Under the pieces are notes generated by a model. The model did not search any database and was not told the DNA's origin. It worked only from the letters and a program-made list of their open reading frames with translations. From assembly GCF_046569695.1 (NCBI RefSeq), contig NZ_JBKHUI010000004.1, forward strand, positions 186,001 to 250,000: 64,000 nucleotides of DNA, read 5' to 3'. A program made the translations under genes and the position numbers. Positions within the stretch are counted from its first letter, which is position 1; every line of letters begins with the position of its first letter. Below are positions 1 through 8,125 of this stretch, piece by piece. The stretch is from Kluyvera sp046569695. GTDB lineage: Bacteria; Pseudomonadota; Gammaproteobacteria; Enterobacterales; Enterobacteriaceae.

Positions 1-573
1 AATAAAGCGGAGTTGAATGCGGCGCGGTTTGATCCACGCCAGAAAGGTGTCGAGCTGGTGATGGTTCACATCGCGCATCAGCACGGTGTTGACCTTCACT
101 TTTTCAAAGCCCGCGGTAAAGGCGGCATCGATGCCGTCCATTACCTGGCGGAATTTATCCTGGCCAGTGATGGCATGAAACTGGCGCGCGTCCAGACTGT
201 CGACGCTGACGTTTATCGCGGTTAAACCCGCATCACGCCAGCCCGCCACGTCACGCGCCATACGATAACCGTTGGTGGTCACGGCAATCTGGCGGATAGC
301 GGCATTCTCTCTCACGGCGGCGATGACGTCGGTAAAGTCGCGACGCAGAGAGGGTTCCCCGCCGGTCAGACGTACTTTTTCCGTACCCAGCGCCGAAAAG
401 GCGCGCGTCACCCGGCGAATTTCGTCCAGAGACAGAAATCCGTTATTAGTGACCCCATTAGGCTGGTAGCCGTTTGGCAGGCAGTAGGTGCAGCGAAAAT
501 TGCATACGTCGGTAATCGACAAACGCAGATAGTAGAAGCTGCGTGCATACGCATCAGTGAGTTGTGAAGCCAT
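1..573 (-). CDS. moaA: GTP 3',8-cyclase MoaA, C-terminal part beyond window
   Basis: MoaA is a radical-SAM enzyme that, with MoaC, converts GTP to cyclic pyranopterin monophosphate, the first step of molybdenum cofactor synthesis. The reading frame starts at the ATG at 573 and stays open to base 1, giving 191 codons of an enzyme usually near 329 residues. The radical-SAM cluster motif CNFRCTYC is at residues 24-31 (Cys24, Cys28, Cys31), and the SAM-binding LTGGEP motif follows near residue 75. The C-terminal half, with the second iron-sulfur cluster, lies outside the window. Upstream are a Moco RNA leader and a ModE palindrome, as in E. coli, where moaA heads moaABCDE and is divergent from yvcK. 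Confidence 0.97.
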   Translation of the reverse strand, partial: MASQLTDAYARSFYYLRLSITDVCNFRCTYCLPNGYQPNGVTNNGFLSLDEIRRVTRAFSALGTEKVRLTGGEPSLRRDFTDVIAAVRENAAIRQIAVTTNGYRMARDVAGWRDAGLTAINVSVDSLDARQFHAITGQDKFRQVMDGIDAAFTAGFEKVKVNTVLMRDVNHHQLDTFLAWIKPRRIQLRFI

Positions 574-579
574 AGACAC

Positions 580-700
580 CTTTCCAAATACGGGAGGCGA
601 GATCATTTCTTCCTTCGCCCTGGCAACAGCGTTTGCCGTTGCGGCCAAAGCGCCGTATTTTTCAACTTAGGCGCAGAGGCTAGAGTGTGTTGTTCAACCT
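580..700 (-). ncRNA. Moco RNA motif (molybdenum cofactor riboswitch candidate) in the moaA leader
   Basis: Read on the minus strand, the moaA leader contains the conserved blocks I remember from the E. coli Moco RNA: CTCTAGCCTCTGC, GCTTTGGCCG, CCAGGGCGAAGGAAGAAATG and CGCCTCCCGTAT. They occur in that order, and the last ends next to the moaA ribosome-binding site. This motif controls moaA expression according to molybdenum cofactor. The variable stem between GCCG and CCAGGGCG differs from E. coli, as expected for a peripheral helix. Ends are approximate. Confidence 0.85.
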
Positions 701-772
701 GCATGGCAGGATGACTGAACCATGTTATGCCGAATAGTAGCGCGAGAATAAAGGTTTCGCCATTTTCGCTGA

Positions 773-796
773 CGCTATATAAACTTATATATAGCG
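773..796. promoter_or_regulatory. ModE operator upstream of moaA
   Basis: A perfect inverted repeat, CGCTATATA / 6-bp spacer / TATATAGCG, matches the known 9-6-9 ModE-molybdate site. In E. coli ModE activates moaA when molybdate is present. The same geometry recurs at modA (24324-24347), and modE itself is in this window. Confidence 0.85.
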
Positions 797-937
797 AGCC
801 TATCGTGCACTTTCCCTACAGAATACGTAAAAATCACGTTTTTGCATTGATATACGTCATTTTGCTGGGGGTGGAGCATCGTCTTTTAGAGGTAGTTAGG
901 CTAATGTAAGCAGGTTTTTCAGACATAAGGAAGTTGT

Positions 938-1861
938 ATGCGCAATCGCACTTTTGCCGATCTCGACCGCGTTGTGGCGCTCGGCGGCGGGCACGGACTT
1001 GGACGCGTGATGTCGTCTCTCTCCACCCTTGGTTCTCGCCTGACCGGCATTGTCACCACCACCGATAACGGCGGCTCAACTGGGCGTATCCGCCGCTCGG
1101 AAGGCGGCATCGCCTGGGGCGATATGCGCAACTGTCTTAATCAATTAATTACCGAACCCAGCGTTGCTTCGACGATGTTTGAGTATCGTTTTGGCGGTAA
1201 CGGTGAACTTTCTGGGCATAACCTCGGAAATTTGATGTTAAAGGCTCTTGATCACCTGAGCGTGCGGCCTTTAGAGGCTATCAATTTAATAAGAAATCTA
1301 TTGAAAGTTGAGGCTTCACTGATTCCCATGTCCGAGCAGCCGGTCGATTTAATGGCGATCGATAGCGAGGGGCATGAAATCTACGGCGAAGTAAATATCG
1401 ATCAGCTTGCGCTGCCGCCGCAGGAGCTGATGTTAACGCCGTCAGTTTCCGCCACCCGCGAGGCGGTGCAGGCCATCGCTGAAGCGGATCTGATTTTGAT
1501 TGGCCCCGGCAGTTTTTACACCAGCCTGCTGCCCATTCTGCTGCTGCCGGAGATTGCCCAGGCGCTGCGCCGCACCCCGGCGCAAATGGTTTACATTGAA
1601 AACCTCGGCCGGGAGCATAGCCCTGCAGGCCACTTGACCCTCAGCGACCGCCTTGCGCTGCTGGAGCACTACATTGGTAAACCCGTTATCGATGCCGTGA
1701 TTGCTGGCCCCAAAACGGACGTCAGCGGCGTAGAAGGGAAATTGGTGATTCAGCAACCGCTGGAGGCCAGCGACATTCCGTATCGCCACGATCGCCATCT
1801 GTTACGTGCTGCACTAGAAGAGGCGCTTCAGGCTTTTGGTCGCGTTTCCTTAAAATCTTAA
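938..1861 (+). CDS. yvcK: YvcK/CofD-family gluconeogenesis factor
   Basis: A 307-aa protein of the CofD/YvcK family (E. coli YbhK, about 302 aa). The Gly-rich nucleotide-sugar-binding segment ALGGGHGLGRVM lies at residues 13-24, and the family signature TTDNGGSTGR at about 41-50. Homologues in Gram-positive bacteria are needed for growth on gluconeogenic carbon sources and for cell-shape control, and bind UDP-sugars. The biochemical role in enterobacteria is unclear. AGGAA precedes the ATG by about seven bases. The gene is divergent from moaA as in E. coli, and its stop codon is embedded in the PmrA box that serves eptA. Confidence 0.92.
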   Translation: MRNRTFADLDRVVALGGGHGLGRVMSSLSTLGSRLTGIVTTTDNGGSTGRIRRSEGGIAWGDMRNCLNQLITEPSVASTMFEYRFGGNGELSGHNLGNLMLKALDHLSVRPLEAINLIRNLLKVEASLIPMSEQPVDLMAIDSEGHEIYGEVNIDQLALPPQELMLTPSVSATREAVQAIAEADLILIGPGSFYTSLLPILLLPEIAQALRRTPAQMVYIENLGREHSPAGHLTLSDRLALLEHYIGKPVIDAVIAGPKTDVSGVEGKLVIQQPLEASDIPYRHDRHLLRAALEEALQAFGRVSLKS

Positions 1862-1873
1862 GGTTGTCTTAAA
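1857..1873 (+). promoter_or_regulatory. PmrA box upstream of eptA, overlapping the yvcK stop codon
   Basis: CTTAAG - GTTGT - CTTAAA matches the PmrA (BasR) consensus of two CTTAA-type half-sites on an 11-bp period. A further CTTAA starts about 8 bp upstream. The box ends 47 bp before the eptA ATG, consistent with a promoter for eptA-pmrA-pmrB. The yvcK TAA (1859-1861) lies inside it. Confidence 0.8.
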
Positions 1874-1920
1874 AAACGTCAGGCAGCATAGCGAGCATCA
1901 ATCTCTTTGGGTTCAACGCT

Positions 1921-3552
1921 ATGCTTCGCCTGTTTCGCCATCGTCCTGCCGTCAGTCGACTGACCTACATCATCCTGTTTTCGCTGTACATCGCTCTGGC
2001 GCTGAACATCGTTTTCTATCGCCAGGCTTTTACGCTGCTGCCGGTCGATGGCCTGCACAACGCGCTGGTGTTCATGTCCATGCCGGTAGTCGCCTTCGCG
2101 GTGATGGCTATTTTGCTGACCCTGGCTTCGGTGATTCGCTTAGAGAAAGTCGCCACGACGCTGTTTATTTTGCTCAGCGCCAGCGCGCAGTATTTCATGA
2201 TGAACTTTGGCATCATTGTCGACCGTTCGATGATTACCAATATTCTCGATACGACCCCTGCGGAAAGCTACGCTCTGCTCTCCGGGCAGATGATTATGGT
2301 ATTTGCCTTTACCGCCCTGCTCGCTATTGCGCTAGCCTGGTGGATCAAAATTAAACCGGCAGCAAGCATGTGGCGCGGCACAATAATGCGTGCGGGCACC
2401 GTTCTCGTATCGGCGCTGTTAATCCTTCTGGTCGCCGGCCTGTTCTATAAAGATTACGCGTCGCTGTTCCGCAATAATAAAGAGCTGGTGAAATCGCTTA
2501 ACCCGTCTAACAGCATTGTGGCCATGAACTCCTGGTATTTTCACCATGAGATGGATAACTTGCCGCTGGTGAAAATTGGCGAAGATGCCAAACAAAAAGC
2601 GGTGATGAAAAACGGCCCGCGTAAAAATCTGACGATATTAATCGTCGGCGAAACGTCACGCGCCGCTAACTTCTCACTGGGCGGCTACGAACGTGAAACC
2701 AACCCATTGCTGGCAAAAGATAACGTCGTCTATTTCCCAAAAACGGCCTCCTGCGGGACAGCTACGGCGGTCTCGGTTCCGTGCATGTTCTCTAATATGC
2801 CGCGCACTGGTTATGACGAGTCGTTAGCGCACCACCAGGAAGGGCTGCTGGATATTATTCAGCGCGCCGGGATTCAGGTGCAGTGGAATGATAACGATGG
2901 CGGCTGTAAAGGCGCCTGTGACCGCGTGCCGCACCAGGATGTCACCGCGCTGAACCTGCCAGGGCAGTGCATCGACGGTGAATGCTACGATGACGTACTG
3001 TTCCATGACCTTGAAAAGACCATTGATAACATGCAGGGTGATGGCGTCATCGTATTGCACACCATTGGCAGCCACGGCCCGACCTATTACAACCGTTATC
3101 CGCCGGAATTCCGTCGCTTCACGCCAACCTGCGACACCAGCGAAATTCAGTCCTGTAGCCAGGAACAGCTGAAAAATAGCTACGACAACACAATTTTGTA
3201 CGTCGACCATATTGTCGATAAAGCAATAAAGTTGCTGCAATCCAAACAGGATAAATTCACCACCAGCCTGGTTTACCTTTCCGACCACGGTGAATCTTTG
3301 GGTGAAAATGGCGTTTATTTACACGGACTGCCTTATTCCATTGCTCCGGAAACGCAAAAACATGTACCAATGCTGTTATGGTTATCTGATGATTATCAGA
3401 AACGCTATGGCGTTAATTACGCCTGCCTGCAGCAAAAGGCCAAAGAAAATGACTACTCGCAGGATAATCTGTTCTCTACAATGCTGGGATTAACCGGCGT
3501 AGAGACCCAGGAATATCGCGCAGCGGATGATATATTAGCCACCTGTAAATAG
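1921..3552 (+). CDS. eptA: Lipid A phosphoethanolamine transferase EptA (PmrC)
   Basis: An inner-membrane enzyme that transfers phosphoethanolamine from phosphatidylethanolamine to lipid A, lowering surface charge and polymyxin binding. Its 543 aa compare with about 547 in E. coli. Five hydrophobic segments fill residues 1-175, followed by a periplasmic alkaline-phosphatase-like domain. The nucleophile region VGETSRA places catalytic Thr at about 245. SCGTATAVSVPC, the Cys-rich NDNDGGCKGACDR and the metal ligands SDHGESLGE (about 454-462) are all present. It is the first gene of eptA-pmrA-pmrB, ten bases before pmrA. The Shine-Dalgarno is weak (GGGTT). In E. coli this cluster lies near proP/adiC, not near uvrB. 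Confidence 0.95.
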   Translation: MLRLFRHRPAVSRLTYIILFSLYIALALNIVFYRQAFTLLPVDGLHNALVFMSMPVVAFAVMAILLTLASVIRLEKVATTLFILLSASAQYFMMNFGIIVDRSMITNILDTTPAESYALLSGQMIMVFAFTALLAIALAWWIKIKPAASMWRGTIMRAGTVLVSALLILLVAGLFYKDYASLFRNNKELVKSLNPSNSIVAMNSWYFHHEMDNLPLVKIGEDAKQKAVMKNGPRKNLTILIVGETSRAANFSLGGYERETNPLLAKDNVVYFPKTASCGTATAVSVPCMFSNMPRTGYDESLAHHQEGLLDIIQRAGIQVQWNDNDGGCKGACDRVPHQDVTALNLPGQCIDGECYDDVLFHDLEKTIDNMQGDGVIVLHTIGSHGPTYYNRYPPEFRRFTPTCDTSEIQSCSQEQLKNSYDNTILYVDHIVDKAIKLLQSKQDKFTTSLVYLSDHGESLGENGVYLHGLPYSIAPETQKHVPMLLWLSDDYQKRYGVNYACLQQKAKENDYSQDNLFSTMLGLTGVETQEYRAADDILATCK

Positions 3553-3562
3553 AGGCCAGCAG

Positions 3563-4237
3563 ATGAAAATATTAGTCGTGGAAGATGACACCCTATTATT
3601 ACAGGGGCTGATTCTGGCAATGCAGAGCGAAGGATACGCCTGTGATGGTGTAGAAACCGCGCAGCAGGCGGCGCTGAGCCTGGCTAACGGACATTACAGC
3701 CTGGTAGTACTGGATTTAGGTCTGCCAGACGAAGACGGTCTGCACTTCTTAAACCGTATGCGTCAGGAAAAAATAAGCGTGCCGGTGCTGATTCTGACCG
3801 CCCGCGATACGCTGGAAGATCGCGTGATGGGGCTGGATACCGGTGCAGATGACTATCTGGTGAAGCCGTTCGCGCTGGAAGAGTTGAATGCCCGCATTCG
3901 CGCCCTGCTGCGACGTAACCTCAACCAGGGCGATAACGAAATTACGGTTGAGAATCTGCGCCTTAACGTCACCCGTCGTCAGGTCTGGCTCAATGAAGAG
4001 TTGCTGGAACTGACGCCGAAAGAGTATGCCCTGCTTTCACGCCTGATGCTGAAAGCGGGCAGCCCGGTGCACCGCGAAATCCTCTACAACGATATCTACA
4101 ACTGGGATAACGAACCGGCGACCAATACGCTGGAAGTGCATATCCACAACCTGCGTGACAAGGTAGGTAAAGCGCGGATCCGCACCGTACGCGGGTTTGG
4201 CTACCAGTTGGTTAACGCGATAAACAAAGCGGAGTAA
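3563..4237 (+). CDS. basR: Response regulator PmrA (BasR)
   Basis: An OmpR-family regulator of 224 aa. The receiver domain (1-120) has the acidic pocket ED at 7-8, phospho-acceptor Asp51 in VVLDLGLPDEDG, and the conserved Lys in DYLVKPF. The C-terminal winged helix includes LTPKEYALLSRLM and the wing TVRGFGYQL. Phosphorylated PmrA binds CTTAAG direct repeats and activates lipid A modification genes in response to Fe3+, Al3+, low pH or PhoPQ signalling. Its place between eptA and the cognate kinase, and the PmrA boxes on both sides of the cluster, support the assignment over other OmpR-type regulators. Confidence 0.93.
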   Translation: MKILVVEDDTLLLQGLILAMQSEGYACDGVETAQQAALSLANGHYSLVVLDLGLPDEDGLHFLNRMRQEKISVPVLILTARDTLEDRVMGLDTGADDYLVKPFALEELNARIRALLRRNLNQGDNEITVENLRLNVTRRQVWLNEELLELTPKEYALLSRLMLKAGSPVHREILYNDIYNWDNEPATNTLEVHIHNLRDKVGKARIRTVRGFGYQLVNAINKAE

Positions 4238-4240
4238 GGC

Positions 4241-5320
4241 ATGGCGCTATTTTCCATCCGCAAGTGGCCGATGCGCCATCAGTTGCTGCTCGCCATCGGC
4301 GTGATTCTGGTGGTGTTCCAGCTCATTAGCGTGTTCTGGCTCTGGCATGAGAGCAAAGAGCAGATTGAGCTGGAAGTCGCGATGCTGATGCATAACCACA
4401 ACAACGCCAAGCACATCCGCCACGAGGTGCGTGAAGCGATTGCCAGCCTGCTGGTACCCAGCATGCTGATTATTGGCCTTGCGCTCTTCCTCTGCCTGCA
4501 GGCAGTGAAGCGGATCACCCGTCCGCTGGCCGACCTGCAACAAGAGCTGGATTCGCGTACGCCGGGGAATTTGCAGCCAATCTTTCTTCAGCAGACCACC
4601 GTGGAAGTCGAGGCGGTGACCAACGCTATCAACCAGCTTGTTGATAACCTGACGCAGACGCTTAACCGAGAGCGCTTGTTTACCGCCGACGTCGCCCACG
4701 AGCTGCGCACGCCGCTGGCGGGATTAAAGCTGCACCTTGAGCTGCTGGAGAAAACCCAGAAGCTCAACCTGTCCCCGTTAGTACAACGCCTGGATCAAAT
4801 GACCGATAGCGTGGCGCAACTGCTGCTGCTCGCCCGCGTCGGCCAATCGTTCTCCGCGGGGAGCTATCAGCAGGTGAATCTGTTGAGCGACGTGATTGAG
4901 CCACTGAAGGGCGAGCTGGAAACGATGCTGGAAACGCGTGCGCAAACGCTGGTGATTGCCGAACCAACGCCAACGGTGACCGTTTCGGGCGACGCCACGC
5001 TGCTGCGCCTGCTGCTGCGCAATCTGGTTGAGAATGCCCATCGTTATAGTCCAAAAACGTCAGCGATTACGCTGTCGCTGGTTCAGGATGCGCGGCCGAT
5101 GCTGGTCGTGGAAGATGAAGGTCCGGGGATCGATGAGTCGAAGGTGGGCGAGCTGAGCCAGGCGTTTGTGCGCATGGACAGCCGGTATGGCGGTATTGGT
5201 CTGGGGTTGAGTATCGTTACGCGCATCGCCCAGCTGCATGAGGCGGCGTTCTTTTTACAAAACCGCGACACCAAAACCGGGACGCGGGCATGGGTAGAGT
5301 TTCAACCGACGAAGCGCTAA
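4241..5320 (+). CDS. basS: Sensor histidine kinase PmrB (BasS)
   Basis: A membrane kinase of 359 aa partnered with PmrA, starting three bases after the pmrA stop codon. It has a first transmembrane helix (about 13-33), a very short periplasmic loop of about 30 residues, a second helix (about 65-85) and a HAMP segment. The dimerisation box ADVAHELRTPL has phospho-accepting His153, followed by an ATPase domain with NLVENAHRYSP, DEGPGI and GIGLGLSIV. The loop contains ESKEQIELEVAML and several His residues. E. coli BasS senses Fe3+ through ExxE motifs, but I see no canonical ExxE pair in this loop, so the signal spectrum may differ. Confidence 0.92.
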   Translation: MALFSIRKWPMRHQLLLAIGVILVVFQLISVFWLWHESKEQIELEVAMLMHNHNNAKHIRHEVREAIASLLVPSMLIIGLALFLCLQAVKRITRPLADLQQELDSRTPGNLQPIFLQQTTVEVEAVTNAINQLVDNLTQTLNRERLFTADVAHELRTPLAGLKLHLELLEKTQKLNLSPLVQRLDQMTDSVAQLLLLARVGQSFSAGSYQQVNLLSDVIEPLKGELETMLETRAQTLVIAEPTPTVTVSGDATLLRLLLRNLVENAHRYSPKTSAITLSLVQDARPMLVVEDEGPGIDESKVGELSQAFVRMDSRYGGIGLGLSIVTRIAQLHEAAFFLQNRDTKTGTRAWVEFQPTKR

Positions 5321-5326
5321 GGCGCT

Positions 5327-5419
5327 TCAGAAGGTGAGCATCCAGTGGCAAACAAAGCAGGCTACTATGGCAACAGAGACAAGCACGGTGAACAGCTGTT
5401 GGACGTTCAGATTCGACAT
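5327..5419 (-). CDS. pmrR: 30-aa membrane peptide, candidate PmrR (LpxT inhibitor)
   Basis: A small frame convergent with pmrB encodes 30 residues, beginning MSNLNVQQLFTVL and ending CHWMLTF, with one hydrophobic helix over residues 9-25. A Shine-Dalgarno GAGGG sits eight bases before the ATG, and a PmrA box lies about 45 bp upstream. PmrR of Salmonella and E. coli is a PmrA-activated inner-membrane peptide of about 30 aa that inhibits the lipid A kinase LpxT. The pattern TV..SV.VV...F...W..T resembles it, though identity is low. The assignment rests on size, topology, context and the regulatory site together, so it is an inference. Confidence 0.7.
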   Translation of the reverse strand: MSNLNVQQLFTVLVSVAIVACFVCHWMLTF

Positions 5420-5462
5420 AACACTACCCTCAATGATTTTACGGATAGTATCAGTAGATTAT

Positions 5463-5479
5463 ATTAAGCGAACCTTAAG
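5463..5479 (-). promoter_or_regulatory. PmrA box driving the PmrR-like gene
   Basis: On the minus strand this reads CTTAAG - GTTCG - CTTAAT, an excellent PmrA direct repeat. A possible -10, TACTAT, lies about 15-20 bp downstream. It points away from uvrB and toward the 30-aa gene only. Confidence 0.8.
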
Positions 5480-5520
5480 GCTGGTTCCCGGCCCGTGATG
5501 GCTGCCTCAATTCAGAGAAA

Positions 5521-5672
5521 TTGTGCCCGGGGAGGCGTTCGTGCCGCCCCGGGGTCGGCGTAAACGCCTCACCCGGGCTACACACATGCCTGATGGCGCT
5601 GCGCTTATCAGGCCTACTTAATTTTCACGCGCCAGACTGTAGCCCGGCCAAGCGAAGCGCCGCCGGGGCGGC
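5521..5672. repeat. REP-like palindrome cluster downstream of uvrB
   Basis: Two repeat types lie side by side: GCCTGATGGCGCTGCGCTTA continuing into TCAGGCCTAC (about 5588-5617), and TAGCCCGGCCAAGCG with GCCGCCGGGGCGGC (about 5640-5672). A GC-rich imperfect inverted segment precedes them (5527-5578). Similar copies occur in most other intergenic 3' regions of this window. They are typical enterobacterial REP/BIME elements. Confidence 0.75.
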
Positions 5673-5678
5673 ACCCAC

Positions 5679-7703
5679 TTATGACGTGGCGATAAACAGC
5701 TCGCGCAGCTGGTGCAGCCGGTCGCGAATCTCTGCCGCTTCTTCGAACTCCAGGTTCTGCGCGTGTTTGAGCATTTGCGCTTCCAGCGACGTAATCTGTT
5801 GCTGCAGCGCTTTTGGCGTCAGCGCCTGAACATCCGGCTCGACGATGGTGACCGCATTTTTCGACTTACCGCGACCTTTAGCCCTGGTTTTCGCCAGCCC
5901 CTCGCCCATCGCCAGAATATCAACAACGTCTTTCACCAGCCCCTGCGGCACGATGCCGTGCTCTTCGTTATAGCGCTGCTGTTTCTCGCGACGACGCTCG
6001 GTTTCACCAATCGCTTTCGCCATCGACGGGGTAATTTTGTCCCCATAGAGAATCGCTTTACCATTGATGTTACGCGCCGCACGACCGATGGTCTGAATCA
6101 GCGAGCGCTCGGAACGCAGGAAGCCCTCTTTGTCGGCGTCCAGAATCGCCACCAGTGAGACTTCCGGCATATCGAGGCCTTCACGCAGCAGGTTGATCCC
6201 CACCAGCACGTCAAACTCGCCCAGACGCAGGTCGCGGATGATCTCCATACGTTCCACGGTATCGATATCAGAGTGCAGGTAGCGCACCCGCTCACCGTGC
6301 TCTTCCAGATATTCCGTCAGGTCTTCCGCCATACGTTTGGTCAGCGTAGTCACCAGCACACGCTCGTTAATCACCGAACGTTTACGAATTTCCGACAGCA
6401 GGTCGTCTACCTGCGTGCCAACAGGACGCACTTCAATCAGCGGATCGAGCAGCCCGGTTGGACGCACCACCTGATCAATCACATCACCGCCGGATTTTTC
6501 CAGCTCGTAATTGCCCGGCGTCGCCGAGACGTAAATAGTCTGCGGTGCCAGTGCTTCAAACTCTTCAAACTTCAGCGGACGGTTGTCGAGCGCGGACGGC
6601 AGGCGGAAGCCGTACTCCACCAGCGTCTCTTTACGCGCGCGGTCGCCACGGTACATGCCGCCAATCTGGGGAATGGTGACGTGTGATTCGTCGATCACCA
6701 GCAGGCCGTCCGCCGGCAGGTAGTCAAAGAGCGTCGGCGGCGGCTCGCCCGGCCCGCGTCCGGAGAGGAAGCGCGAGTAGTTTTCGATGCCGGAGCAGTA
6801 GCCCAGCTCGTTCATCATTTCGAGGTCAAACTGGGTACGCTGGCTCAGGCGCTGCTCTTCCAGCAGTTTGTTATTCGCCAGCAGCACCTTGCGGCGGTCT
6901 GCCAGCTCCACTTTGATCTCTTCCATCGCCTGCACAATACGCTCGCGTGGCGTCACGTAGTGCGATTTCGGGTAGATGGTAAAGCGCTGGATGGTCGAAT
7001 CAACGTGGCCGGTCAGCGGGTCAAACAGCGAGAGGCGTTCCACCTCTTCGTCAAACAGCTCAACGCGCAGTGCCAGATCGTCAGATTCGGCCGGGAAGAT
7101 GTCGATAACCTCGCCGCGCACGCGGAAGGTCGCGCGCTGAAACGCCTGATCGTTACGGGTGTACTGCAATTCAGCCAGACGGCGCAGAATGGAGCGCTGA
7201 TCGATAATCATACCCACCGTCAGGTGCAGCATCATTTTGAGGTACAGGTCAGGGTCGCCCAGACCGTAGATAGCGGACACCGAGGCCACCACCACTACGT
7301 CGCGGCGTTCGAGCAGCGCTTTGGTGGCGGACAAACGCATCTGTTCGATATGTTCGTTCACCGAGGCATCTTTTTCGATAAAGGTATCCGAGCTTGGAAC
7401 ATACGCTTCCGGCTGGTAGTAGTCGTAGTAGGAGACGAAGTACTCCACCGCGTTTTCCGGGAAGAACGCTTTCATTTCGCCGTATAGCTGAGCGGCCAGC
7501 GTTTTGTTCGGTGCCAGCACCATCGTCGGGCGCTGAAGGTCAGCGATGACGTTGGCGACGGTAAAGGTTTTCCCCGACCCGGTCACGCCCAGAAGCGTCT
7601 GGTGCGCCAGGCCGTCTTCCAGCCCCTCTTTCAGGCGTGAAATGGCAGCAGGCTGGTCGCCTGAAGGACTAAACGCAGAATGCAATTTGAAGGGTTTACT
7701 CAT
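5679..7703 (-). CDS. uvrB: UvrABC excinuclease subunit UvrB
   Basis: The DNA damage-verification helicase of nucleotide excision repair, loaded by UvrA and later binding UvrC. It has 674 aa from the ATG at 7703 (MSKPFK; E. coli 673); an in-frame TTG two codons earlier is less likely. Walker A GVTGSGKT is at about 39-46, the strand-separating beta-hairpin YYDYYQPEAYVP at about 92-103, the Walker B-type DESH is present, and helicase motif VI is QTIGRAARN. The C-terminal UVR domain, ending NLEFEEAAEIRDRLHQLR, contacts UvrC. Upstream are a LexA box and two opposed DnaA boxes. Confidence 0.97.
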   Translation of the reverse strand: MSKPFKLHSAFSPSGDQPAAISRLKEGLEDGLAHQTLLGVTGSGKTFTVANVIADLQRPTMVLAPNKTLAAQLYGEMKAFFPENAVEYFVSYYDYYQPEAYVPSSDTFIEKDASVNEHIEQMRLSATKALLERRDVVVVASVSAIYGLGDPDLYLKMMLHLTVGMIIDQRSILRRLAELQYTRNDQAFQRATFRVRGEVIDIFPAESDDLALRVELFDEEVERLSLFDPLTGHVDSTIQRFTIYPKSHYVTPRERIVQAMEEIKVELADRRKVLLANNKLLEEQRLSQRTQFDLEMMNELGYCSGIENYSRFLSGRGPGEPPPTLFDYLPADGLLVIDESHVTIPQIGGMYRGDRARKETLVEYGFRLPSALDNRPLKFEEFEALAPQTIYVSATPGNYELEKSGGDVIDQVVRPTGLLDPLIEVRPVGTQVDDLLSEIRKRSVINERVLVTTLTKRMAEDLTEYLEEHGERVRYLHSDIDTVERMEIIRDLRLGEFDVLVGINLLREGLDMPEVSLVAILDADKEGFLRSERSLIQTIGRAARNINGKAILYGDKITPSMAKAIGETERRREKQQRYNEEHGIVPQGLVKDVVDILAMGEGLAKTRAKGRGKSKNAVTIVEPDVQALTPKALQQQITSLEAQMLKHAQNLEFEEAAEIRDRLHQLRELFIATS

Positions 7704-7781
7704 GGACAACGCTACCTGATGACGAATGGGCCGGGCTGGAGATTAATTCTACTCGCCGCCTGCCGAATTGCCAATAAAAAA

Positions 7782-7801
7782 TACTGGATATAAAAACAGT
7801 A
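7782..7801 (-). promoter_or_regulatory. LexA (SOS) box of uvrB
   Basis: Minus strand TACTGTTTTTATATCCAGTA fits the SOS consensus CTGT-N8-ACAG with one change (CCAG). It lies about 80 bp upstream of the uvrB ATG, as in E. coli. Confidence 0.88.
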
Positions 7802-8102
7802 ATCACTTACTGTATTTCGTGTTCCTGGGGCAACGGCAAGCAAGAGCGGCTGAAATTTATCCTCTGACCAGATAAAACACCAGCCTGATAAGGTTATCCC
7901 CAGAATTTTTTCTCTTTTAACATTTGTCAATATAGGTCATGAAAGTTTTATGGCAATCCGCAGCACTTTTTGTTACGCCATTGCTTTTATTTATCTTGTT
8001 GAATTTTATAAAAAACATCGAAAAGCCGCGTTTCGCATCAATTCAGGCGCAGGCCGCATGTTCTCTCGTTTACCGCAGGTTTTCTAACTCTAATGCACAG
8101 GG

Positions 8103-8125
8103 TTATCCACAGGAATAGTGGATAA
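8103..8125. promoter_or_regulatory. Inverted pair of DnaA boxes upstream of uvrB
   Basis: TTATCCACA (8103-8111, plus strand) is a perfect DnaA box. TTATCCACT (8117-8125, minus strand) is a one-mismatch box facing it, five bases away. They sit about 400 bp upstream of uvrB in the long bioD-uvrB gap. A DnaA site in the E. coli uvrB control region is known, but effect here is unproven. Confidence 0.6.

Noticed and set aside
727..909. A 60-codon open frame upstream of yvcK
   Set aside because: It covers the ModE palindrome and promoter DNA of moaA/yvcK, has no Shine-Dalgarno, and its composition is that of AT-rich intergenic DNA.
7712..7930. A 72-codon open frame upstream of uvrB
   Set aside because: It overlaps the LexA box and uvrB promoter and has no recognisable protein features.
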